A stretch of 64,000 bases of DNA from Siderastrea radians (taxonomy: Eukaryota; Cnidaria; Anthozoa; Scleractinia; Rhizangiidae): assembly GCA_964017195.1 (NCBI GenBank), contig OZ024897.1:10883451-10947450 (forward strand), written 5' to 3'. The notes under the pieces are model-generated. The model had not been told where the DNA came from, made no database searches, and was given only the letters and a program-made list of their open reading frames with translations. The position numbers were made by a program, and so were the translations under genes. Below, one piece after another: positions 38,001-50,000 of this stretch (positions within the stretch are counted from its first letter, which is position 1; each line of letters opens with the position of its first letter).

Positions 38001-41000
38001 ATCAAAATTGTGGAGCAGTGAGGGAAATATAGACCCCGATATCCTGACACGTAACAAGAGGATGAATCCAGCAACCGATTTCGGATACTGAAAAATATTA
38101 AATACTTCCCAGCGTGAAATCGGACGAAAAAACACAATTGTTATTCAGTGCTTAAAAATACAAAATGAAACAGTTACAGACGATACAAAACTTCGATCGT
38201 AGTTTTGCAGTTAAAAGAAGCAATTTTAACATCTTGTGATTGCAACATCCTTAAACAAACAAACCAAAGTATTATAAACTCCCACGAGTGAACATGAATT
38301 AACGCGGTGGCCCCGGTTCGCGCAACCTGATGACAAACGCAGGAATGGCACAATTATTAGTCGATGGAGTAACAATCCTTACCAGAGATTGCGAGTCCCC
38401 GAGGAAGTTAGAATTGGAGTCCCTTCGTAACAAACGAAGATTCGGCGACCACGATCCGCGGCGAAATAGCGGCGATTTCTTTTCTGCACATTCCAAGGAA
38501 GTTGCCGAGCCGCGCCGAACAAATCTCAGGTTTGGAGACAGCGAAAACTTTACTTTCGCCGACATGAACGCAACGCGAAAAATACACTTGGAGCGTTGGG
38601 ATTTTAGAGATTACTGCTCCAAGCCACGGCAACTATGTTGTGCAGCTATAAACTGAGGATCTGAATAAACAGATGGGTTGAAATGTAATTAATCTGTCAC
38701 TTTAATCGCTTCGGGATGTCGCTCACACACAAGTTACCCGCGGCAAACAAAGGCGCTTAGCCAATCAAAGGTCTTGTTTATTGGAACGCTAAGTAGACAC
38801 TGCTTTTCACCGTACCCGCCGTTAACGCGAATGTGCCAGCTCTGTCGTGGGAAAGTTTAAAGATGGAAATATTCATTGAGACATTTTAACTAACAGATAC
38901 CTTTTTGCAGGCCTCCAATAAATGATGTAGTTCTATCACGCTCAGTTGATTCCCAGCCGGTGGATTATCTGAGGGGTAAGGTCAAGGAAATTATTAGAGA
39001 AACGTGATATACAAGAAAATTGCAATATAAATAAGAATGCAAGGTAAATCCAGTTTTATCTCTAAAATTAAGTGAGCGTTTAAAACTCCATTGTGTCCAA
39101 TGAGCTGACGTACAATATTGGAAAAACATTGTCCCAGTATAAAAGACAGTTGACAAACTGCTGATTATCTTGACACGTTCCAGATATGCAAATCGATTTA
39201 AAAACGCTTTGATCTGTGTAAATATTGACGTGAAAATCAAATTAACGTCATGTCCACGACCTTTCAAAATATGAGTGAATTTGAGATCAACTATTTTTAC
39301 CTCCGTTCTTTTCCAGGAGAGGAATTATTGCTTCTTTCCAGTCAGCTCTCTCAACATCGCTTTTGCAAAGTAATGTGTAGGTCTACAGGTACAAAAACAA
39401 AACAGGAATTATACATTGTCTACCACATGGGAGTCTTTGGTGGAAAATTTGGCAATGTTTCTGAAACTTCAACTATGGACAAATCCAAAGTAAACAGTAA
39501 ATTCTTTCATTTGAGTGGTCACACTGTAGGATGTAATACACAGACTCAAAAATTAGAACCACCTTGTACAGCATAATAAACAACACACCACAAGAAAGTT
39601 CTGTTCAATAGCTTTCATACGAATGGTCACATTTTAGAATTTCGAACACAGTCTCAAAATTTACATCAACAAACAGGACCTTAAGAAAGGAGTTGTGTAG
39701 TAGTTTTTTAATATTTTAGAATTTTTGTTTGTAAACTCGAAAGTTGGTCAAGGTTCGCCTCCAAGAGAAAAAGGGTAAATTAAAAGTGCAGTTTCCCACT
39801 TTTCAGGTCATTTTCTTTTCTAAAAGAAAAAAGCACGAAGTTTTGCAACTGACCAATTGAATTGAATTAGTGTATGCGAGGCTAAATCATTATGTTTGTA
39901 GTAATTGTATAGATTTTGTCAACAGGAGGTTTTTGAAAGTCATAATTTATTAACAAGACAAAACTCCACAAAATAAACTTGCACAAGGTAAAGATAAAGA
40001 AAACAAAATGATTTTAAAAGCAAAAAACGCGGGACTTGTTTAATAGATCTGGTCACGAAATTTGCGGAGACACTACTTTGAAACATCTAGTAATCTGGCC
40101 TTAGAATCGAATTCTGGAACACGTCCCGTTGTGCGATTGGGTGCTAATGGTCGTATGGCTTCGAGCCGGTTAAATTTCCAATCACGGATATTTAACAGTT
40201 AAAACCACTTACGCGAGGCACGTATAGTTGACGGTAAAAATTACTCTCATTTGTCGGTTGACGGTTAAAATTTAATCAATTTGGCGCTTGGTGCCTTATT
40301 CTGTTGATAGTTGACGGCAAAAAAATTGTTCATTGGTTGACAGTGAAAGGTTAAGCCAGTTGATGGTTGAAGTATACAGCGGTCTCCTAGAGCGTCGAAA
40401 GTCATTTGCGTATGCTTTGAATTTGCTTTATTGCCCTCCGTACCGTGATTGGTTAAAAAAATTCGCGCCACTTTCTCGACCAATCAGAGGCAAAACCAAA
40501 ATCGGTCATAATTTGCTCTCACGCGTTTTCTTTTGTTTGGCGCCGGTTACAAGCATTTGCTTCGAGTTCTGATTGGTTCATAGGATTTTTTGCGTTTGTT
40601 TTGATTGGCCAGGGTGGTTACCTTGGTTTTAGTTTTACGGTACTCAGTTGAAAACTGCTCCCATACAAAAACGATTACAGAGCGAAGAGAAACGACAACA
40701 TACCTTGCCACTTTTGGTGTACAATGTAAGAGGCAAACTTGGCATGGCTAACAACAGAGCAGCCTCCTAAACAGTTCAACAACATACACATGTTAGATAA
40801 GACTAAAGAACGTTCAAGTACCAAGTTAACAAATTTTAATTCGAACCTGAGAAAATGAGGGACAAACGGCACCACAGGAAAGTACTGCTCAGAAGCTTTC
40901 ATTTTTAATTTTATCCACAGACTCAAAATTTAGAACCACCTTGTAATAACACAGTGCAATAAACAATATCACAGTGCAAGTACTGCTCAGTAGCTTTCAA

Positions 41001-44000
41001 ATGAATGGTCACACTTTAGGATTTCATACACAGCTTCAAAAGTAAGAACCGCCTTATACAGCATAATAAACAGCACCACAGGAAAGGACTGCTTAGTAGC
41101 TTTTGTTCGATTGGTCACAATTTATCAAAGGTTAGAACCAGGGAAGTTTTATTCTAAAACTGCAATGTTTTAGTTTGATCACATTCTTTTTTTTTAATTT
41201 TGTTAAAATTCCTTTTATTTGCTCGAGCGGTCGACAGTCTTATGAGAAAGCAAAAGGCCGGTCTGTGAACAAGGTGGCAATGCTTAAGCGCCTTTATTTC
41301 AAATGAGCGTTTTTCAGGAAAGGACCCCAAAGATGTGCTAGTAGGCAAAAAACATTGGAATTGCGAGAATAGAGTTGTTAAATGGATACGTAGTTGTTAA
41401 CTAGCACTAATAGTTGGGGAAACTGGCGCCTTTAATTGACTTGCACTCAAATCTTCGTAGGGGAAACCGAACTGTTCCCGATTCTTTTTGTCCAAGCAGA
41501 AAACAGCAGGAACTCTACGAACGTTGTAACGACAGTTTGTCTAGGTCAGAGAAGTCGCGTTTTAAAGATAACAAGTTAATTTTCACCACACGTTGAAGAC
41601 GTTACTCATACCATTCTCAAGTTTACCTGTTCAGCTTGGCGCTTTTTCAACTTTTCAACAACTTTGGAAGCTGACTGCGCTCGACGACGCTGTGAAAGAG
41701 ATCAAAGTGAACATAAAATGAGTGTCGAGATAATCACTTGGCCATGAAAATAGAGTCGCTGAAAACCTCTTTTCAACCAGCTAAACATTAATTTTTATTG
41801 ACCTACGTTTGCTCGTTATTACAATTGCTCGACTGCTCAGACTATTTCATCCCACCACGATGTGAAAATGCGTAATAGTATGCATAATAGTTTATTATTT
41901 TAAGACGGGGATAACGGAAACTAAAGTTTAATTAAGGGAGAGTTATGTTCCCAGGTTTTTTTTTTAAGTGGGATGCAGTACAATGTACCTTAGATAAAGG
42001 AGAGGAGTCTGGGCTGTGCAGACCGCTGACTCCTTCTTCTCGTCTGATTTCTGCTTTCGTGCTCGCTATTCTACTCTTCAGTAAATCAAAGTCTCCTTTA
42101 CTTGTCACTGGAATAACTTGGGGCGCTAAAAAGAGAACCACAAAACAACGTCATCAACAACAGCACTGGACAACATTCAGTGCAGCTAACCGTTTAAGCC
42201 CCAACGTCAATGAGTGTATTCTCCTTACTTGCCTTCACATATTTATTATGAGACAAGTTGAAGAATTTGTTAGCACCTTGAGCCCCAAAAGTGATAAGCA
42301 TCAAATTTCCCTTTAATACCGTATCAGTGCACTGTAACATATACAGGGCATGAGAATAATGGAAATGATCGCCAGTACCAAATAACATATGTATGGATAC
42401 CAGTGAGCAGAATTTGTATAATGAAGCTGGCCGGGCTTAAAGGTTAAAGGTTAAGCATCGAGACATTTATCTTTGCTGATCATTCCCTTTATTCTCACGA
42501 ACTATGTGATACAGTGATATTCTTTGGAACAGTTTAAGATCGGACTCATCGTCTAAAGACACCGGCTTGGCAACCGCTATTTATTCCACCTGTGAGTTTA
42601 TCATAAGTCGGTGAAGTATGATCATCCGGGTCAGTGTAGTCCTCAGACGGACTGGTTCTGATAAAAGTCATCATCAGAGTTAATTAACCCTTTAATACCC
42701 AAGAGTGCCATATGGCACAAGATGCCATTACACGCTCAATATTTGGCCAATTTGTGTGAGATTTGCACAACCAAAAGATCTTGGAAAGATCTGCACACTG
42801 AAGGAATATAATTGAACCCCCCTCCTATATGAGACTTGATTTACCACCCCTCCAACTTTTGGAACACCTTCCCTTTGTAATTTTAGGTTAAAGTTGATAT
42901 CTGACAACAAGCAGTGCACTGACAGCTGCAAATTTAGCTATAGTTTAGTGGTATACCCAATATGCACGAGGAATACGAAAATTTTAATCGTTTTTCTCTT
43001 TTCATTTTGCACCCTTCTCAGTCTAATCTGAGACGTCCCCCATCCCCGTTAGTGTGATTTACAGCACACCCTAGAAATAACCTTTCAAATGGTATATCAC
43101 ATGGCATTTACCAGTTCATCGTTGCCAATTTAGAAAAACTTGGCATTTACCTTGGGCTGGAAAAGGTTAAGTAATCAGAGCCAGTCAAGTAATTTTCACT
43201 CCACTCAGGTTGTTGAAACATCACAAATAGTCCTTCTTAGGACTACACTCACCCGAACGATCATACTTAACTGACTTATGACATGACTCCTGGGTTCAAA
43301 CCATTTACAGTGTGATCTTACCCCCTCCTGCCCAAGCTATGAATGACTGTCAATAGATCTGACTGGGGACTACATCCCCCGGGGCTCCCAGGGGGGGCAC
43401 TTAAGGGAAGTTTGGGTGGGGGTGTGCCACCGAGGCCTTCAAACCTTGACCCTGTTTAAGACAAAATCCGTTCGTTTCGCTACCCTGTTTAAGACAAGAG
43501 ACCTTTACATTTTGCTTGTGTTCTGCATTTTTTGTCTGCGTTGTTTTTCATTGCCCATACAGAAAGTATTTTTTTTTTGTAACTGACATCATAGAATGAG
43601 ATTTTAAAAAAATTGCTGGTACCCACATGTAGGGCTCAAGGCTTCCAGTCCAGAAAGACACCCTGTTCAATACGCTAAATAGTGAAATCGTATACCCTGT
43701 TTACACGCAAGACCCTGAAAACCATACCCTGTTAAGCGGCACATACCCGTTTAGGCCAAATAAGGGAATGCCCCCCCCCCCCTTCCGGGCTACATCCCCT
43801 GCTCTTCATTAACAACGAGCTGTAGGAGACAAGGACAACAGATAAACAAACCTTCTGATATTTCTGAGGGTTGAAACTGTAACTCGTGAAGAGAAACATA
43901 CCACTTGCACACATACTCTTCACTTCTGTGGATAAATACATACGAAAAATCTTTAAGTGTGACTACTCAAACAAAAGCTGTCTAAGAGTAATTTCCTTTG

Positions 44001-47000
44001 GTACTGTTTATTTGGCTGTACAAGGTGGTTCTAATTTTTGGAGTGTGTGGATGAAATCCAAAAGGGTGACCACTCAAACGAAAGCTACTGAAGAGCAATT
44101 TTCTGTGGTACTGTTTGGCTGAAAAAGGTGGTTTAACTTTTGAGTCTACAGACGAAAGTTAATAGGGTGACCATTCAAACGAAGCCCTGAGGGAAGGGGG
44201 GAAGGGAGGGGGGGGGGGGGCTAGCCTCCAAAGCAGACGTACTGAGCGCTTGTCACGCAATCCATTCAGCGTGTGACATGCAGCCCGTGACATGCCCTAA
44301 GAAAGACTATGTTGAAGGCTAGGGAAGGGCTTAATCGCAGGTTACCAAAAGTGAACAAAAACAACAACTGGGACATACGACAGGAAGCTATAATTAAAGA
44401 AAACAAATTGCCAAAAAGAATATGAACTTTCACGACAAACCTTGCAGTGATCTTTCTCTTTGTACAAAGGATGTAGTCATTGAACAAGAACAGATGCCTA
44501 AATTTACGAACTCCATCTAAAAAGACAACACAAAGTTACATGTAGTTTTTCCTTTTCTTCTATTATGACACTAATCAACAAAAAACATGGGTTGTGTATT
44601 ACACCACCATACAACTACATTGTTGTTCACACGCTAACTTGACGAAACATTGCAAACACAATACAACCCCCCCCCCCCAAAAAAAAAATAACGACCAAAC
44701 AAAGAAACGTGGCCGAAAACCAATGTTCCCTAAAGTCTAACTGATTTGATTTTTTGTTGGCCCTAGGAAAATCAGAATTTAATGTTTCTTTTGTGTTTTC
44801 CCAACAGCTCAACCAGTATATTTAATTCTGACCTCTAAATAAAAAGGAGTGAGGGGGGATTATTGATGGGCAAGGGTGGGAACCTTACAGACCTTTTAAG
44901 GTGTGTCTCCCCCCCCAAAAAAATGCCTAATTAATAGGACTAGCCAAATCAGAGTACCACAAACTTTAGAACACACGAAACAAAGAAATTATAGATACCT
45001 GAAAGTTCAACAATGAAACCATCTTTTATAAGCCTGTGATATTTCTTCACTCTTTGTATACTCTGAAAAAAAAAAAAAGATAACACTCAGAAACAACTTT
45101 TACACATACCTAAAGCTGAGGTATTATGGCTGATGTTTAAACATCAAAAGGTAGAAATCCAATCACCAATAAACATCTTTTCATTTAATAATTTATCCTG
45201 TGTACAGGCATGTTGAAAATGAGCAACTGAATGTAATCATTATAAGAGGAGGAACAAAAACAATGACAAAAAGTCACAATGAATATTGCAATAAGGTACG
45301 CACCCCACCATCTCTCTTATCACCACTGATTCTTGCAAGAAATTGTTTGGTTGAATTTAACACAGTTGATAACAGTTCATAATCAGCATGGTCCTCTGGC
45401 GTTTGCTTGATCAAATCCTAAAATGAAATGTTCTGAGGAGTTTTAACGCATAAAGGAGAAGCATCACCAAAAATCTTCAAAGAGAAGACAACAGAAAACT
45501 AACTCAATCACTTCAATCCACTTTAGGTTATGTACATGTACTTGGTGGTTGTAGCTTTAGGATCTGTGGATTAAATCCTATAGTTTGACAATTTAAGTGG
45601 GAGATACTGAACAGTTATTCCATATGGTGCTGTTTTTTACATGCTGTAGAAGGTTTCTAACTTTTGTGACTGTGTTTTAAATTCTAAAGTTAGTCTGTCC
45701 ATTCAAATAAAAGCTTCTGAACAGTTAACTTCCCCGTGGTGCTGTTTTTTTTTTGTGCTGTCTAACGTTTCTAGCTTTTGAGTCTGTGGATTAAATCCTA
45801 ATGTGTGACCATTCAAATGAAAGCTGCTGAGTGGCACTTTCCTGTGGTGCTGTTTATTATGCAGTACAAGGTGGTTCTTACTTTTGCATCTGTACATTTA
45901 AATCCTATAGTGCGACTGGCTAAATGAAAACTTCTTTGCTTTTCAACAATGTCCAAAGAAAAGATGTTCTCTTCCTGTAATGAACTCAGAACTTTAGTGC
46001 TCTTGCAAAAGTTACCATGGCAAACTGGTTGCAGCAAATCATAATAACATAACTTACCCCAAGAACAACAATGTATCGGCCAACTCTCTCCACTGGTTTA
46101 CTGAAAAGTCCTGAGGTTAAATGTCACAGAACAGTTGTCAGAAATTGTTTTAAATTAGTATTTTGCATGTACTTATTACTTTAGTTAATAACATAATATA
46201 CTAATAATATTACTATTACATAATGTATTATATAATATATACCGTAAACTGCTGCTTATAAGCCCAGGGCTTATACAACTTCGTAAGGGTTTTGGGTGGG
46301 CTTATAAACAGAGGGCTTATATCCGGGGAGGGGGGGGGGGGGGGCTTATAAGCAGAATAAAAAAAAAACGTTTCGAAATGAGCCACAGCAGCATTGATTG
46401 AAATACGTTTTTTATTTACTAGTTTTTAATTAACCTTAAAAAGGTAATAAATCGAATTCATTTCAATTTTAACAACAAAACACACGACGTCAATGTAACC
46501 GGAACGTAACAAAACAGAAGTTCAGAGTTCATCCTCGCAGTGTTCTGTGAGAGTGCTTAATATTAAGGAAACAAGGAAAACTAGGGGGGGGCTTATATCC
46601 GGGGGGGCTTATAACTGGATGAATTTTTTTGTTCACAGGTAGATGGGCCTAAAACCGGGGGGGGGGGCTTATAAGTGGCAGTTTATGGTACATTGAGATA
46701 TTAATACTATCATGACTTACTTACTACGATGACGTTTCTCGAAAGTTCCGATAACTATTCAGGCCAGCAGCTCTATATTAAGATCAGAATCTATAGAACG
46801 TCGGCGTAGTTTAAGTCCGCATATCAGCCTGAAAAAATAGCTTTCCAGGCCCGAAAAGTTATTGGGACTTTCGAGAAATGGGCCCCAGGCCCTGAAATTT
46901 CTATGACTTACCTTCTAATGTTGTCACTTCTTGAATGGATTGCATGCTGAGTTCCTGAAATTGAAGAAAATGTGCTTAACACTTTCAATTAGAAGATAAC

Positions 47001-50000
47001 TATGAAGGTCTGAGTGGTTCAACACTGGTCTCTGCATGGTGCCCTCCTAAGACAACATACTTTACTCCACATATTCTCTCTCTGCATAGGTGTAAAAGAG
47101 AGTACCGACAAACTGTTAGGGAGGCCTAACAAATGATGGGGTAACCCTGATGTGGACAAGCATCTGGGGTAGCTGGGTAGTAATGCTCCATGTCACTGCA
47201 TGTAGAAACCAGACAGGTCTGAACACCATCACTAATTTAGTCAACTGGTTCATAACCTTATCTGGCATCATGTAGCATTGATGTACTGATTGATACACTG
47301 ATTGATCGATTGTTTGCTTGATTGACTACCATAAAAACTATACCTTGGAAAAGATGTTGTTGAACTGCTCATTGCTTGCTTTACATTTGCGTATGGTAGA
47401 CAGGGCAGTTTTGTAGTTTAAGATGTATTCTCTGTAGACATCAAACTGATCCACCTAACAATTAGAGACAGAAAAACTGACTTTTCGTTTTGACAAAAAC
47501 AATTTCAATAAACAATTTATTATAAACATGTTGACCCTGAGAATGATAATAAGCACAAAATGCCCACATACAGTGTTACAACTTGTTCCTTATTTGGTGG
47601 ATTTAAAGCACACGTTTTTGCCAACAAAGTTGCTTCATGAAGATGTGATCACAGAATTCAAAAGCTTTCATGGGCCACATCCCATCTACAATATGGTTGT
47701 TCAACCCTAGCCTTTAACTTCGTTTTTTAAACACTTTTGTGTTGGCAGACTATGCCTAATACCACATTAATTAATGTTGACCTCAAAGCTGTAAAACAAG
47801 GATACAGTACACAGGCCTTCTGACAGGGTGCGGGAGAAAAATTAAAATTGTGCGGGATTTTGAGGGCAAATTGTGCGGGAAAAAAAGTCGATTGTGCGGG
47901 GAATTGTGCGGGATTGCGTAATCTTGTGACGAACCAAATATTCAATCTCCAGTGTTCTAGCCAGACCCGACAGGGAGGAAATTCTGTATAAATGAAAAAT
48001 GCGACTAAATTCTTTCTTTGGCGATAGATATATACCCAGCAGTCGCCAATTTGTGGCTTTTTTTCTTACCAAAGCGTAGACATAGTGTGACTCGAAACTA
48101 AAACTGTGTCTGGTAGAAACAAAATCACGTTGCGTGACACAATAAACTCGATCGGGTTTTCTTAACGCGCTTATAAAACCAAAAATAAAACTTCGGTATA
48201 AAATATTTCCGATCTAAACGAGTTCCTTTATAAAAAAAATCCCTGCAGTTTTGCTGTCTTTAATTAATAATATGTAGTGTGAATAACTCCCTGTAAAGGT
48301 TCACAAATTCTTCGAAGTTAGCCGCAAAAACACAAACCGAGATGTATGCAAATTGCATGCTAAATGTGATTTGATACAGTGTTTGATGGCATGTTTGTTT
48401 TTCTCAACAACTTACCAAGTAGATCGTAGAACATGCATTTTCTTGAATGAAAGTGCCTTTCACATGAATGAGAAAAATCAAATCTAGTATGCAGAACTGA
48501 ATGATTGTCTTCTGACCGAAGTTTAACGATTCAGTTTCTTTGTCAATTCGCAAATTCGATCAGTCCTTTGCGAAAATAATTGAGAAACAGTGACAGTCAT
48601 TTCGGCGCCACGGTTCATTTCTCCGGCATTTCTTCTTTGTTCCCCGACATATTATTAAACTGAATGAGGAAGCGATACACTCGAAAACAAAACCCGATTA
48701 TTGAAGTTGACTAAAAGAAGATTGAACTGAAACTAGCGCCCAGGCCGGCGCAGAGTGACGAAAGAACGCCTTGTTGTTTTTACATCCGCTCGAGCGATCG
48801 AGGAAAGCGATTTCTCGATTGTTTTGGAAGGTAAATAGCCTGGAAATAGCCTAAAAAGTGTTTAGGAATCTTGGTAATCAATAGGATACCCGATTTAATT
48901 AAATGCTTAAGCAAATATTTCAGTATTGTGCGGGATTTTCCAGGGTTTTGGGAATTGTGCGTTATTGAGCGGGTTTGACCGAATTGTGCGGTCCCGCACC
49001 CGTGCACCCTGTCAGAAGGCCTGAGTACATTAATACCTAAAATACATGTCTAAGACTAATGATTATTACATGATAACATTTAAATATCATGTACACCACA
49101 TTTTTTGTTCTTTTACTGTGTAATTCAGAAGATTTGTAAATTTTACTGCCTGAATTAAGTGTAGATGAAAATGGAGTATTTAGATGCTGACATAATTCAG
49201 CAACTTACCAAACTCACAAACAAATCTCCAATAAGATGCCGGTCAGTCCAGTGTGAGACGCGTGACTCCAGGTCATTGTAAAACACAGTGTGGATAGTAT
49301 ACAGCTCATCCAGCTTATGAAAGATCTTGTTGTAGTCCACCATCGTCAAGATTGGAGCTGACGATTCAATAGACAACTTCAAAGGCTTCATGTGCTGTAA
49401 ATACAAACAAGTGAGAGGATTTATAGTCCTGATGATGCAAATCATAGTTTATCAAAAATGTATCCAAGATAGATGGTTCAGGAACCAAAATTAAATTTTA
49501 ATTTCTGTAAAAGTATCATGAAGTAATCCATAACTACTATTTTTGCCTGGAGAGCTTGCACGTTGAGGTAGCTTGCTTGGTTACTACACTACACACTTAG
49601 ACATTCATGGTCATTCAGACTGACATTCTCAATTCTCAATCTCTAACCCCCTCCCCCTCTTATGAATGTTGTTATGGATTTGGTAATGACATTCAACCTA
49701 ACAAGCAACAACATTGAAAGGGGGAGGGGGTCAGAAATGTATTTAAGTTTTCCATTCGTTTTCAAGAGCTTTTTGGAAGGAAATCCAATTCTTTGGGAGT
49801 GTGTCTCAACAACCTAGCTCACTATATTCACAGTCATTTCTGACATTCTCATAGTCAATACACATCTACCCTCTCCCTTCTTATCAATGATGTTACGGAT
49901 TTGGTAATGAGGGGGTTCAGAAATGCATTTAAGTTTTGCATTGGTTTTTAACAGCATGTTTTCAGAAGGAAATCCATTTTTTTTGGGAGAGTGTCTCAAC

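Noticed and set aside
38330..38656. 108-codon plus-strand frame over the alternative exon
   Set aside because: No splice or family support; the minus frame has repeated kinase-site motifs and a phase-matched donor.
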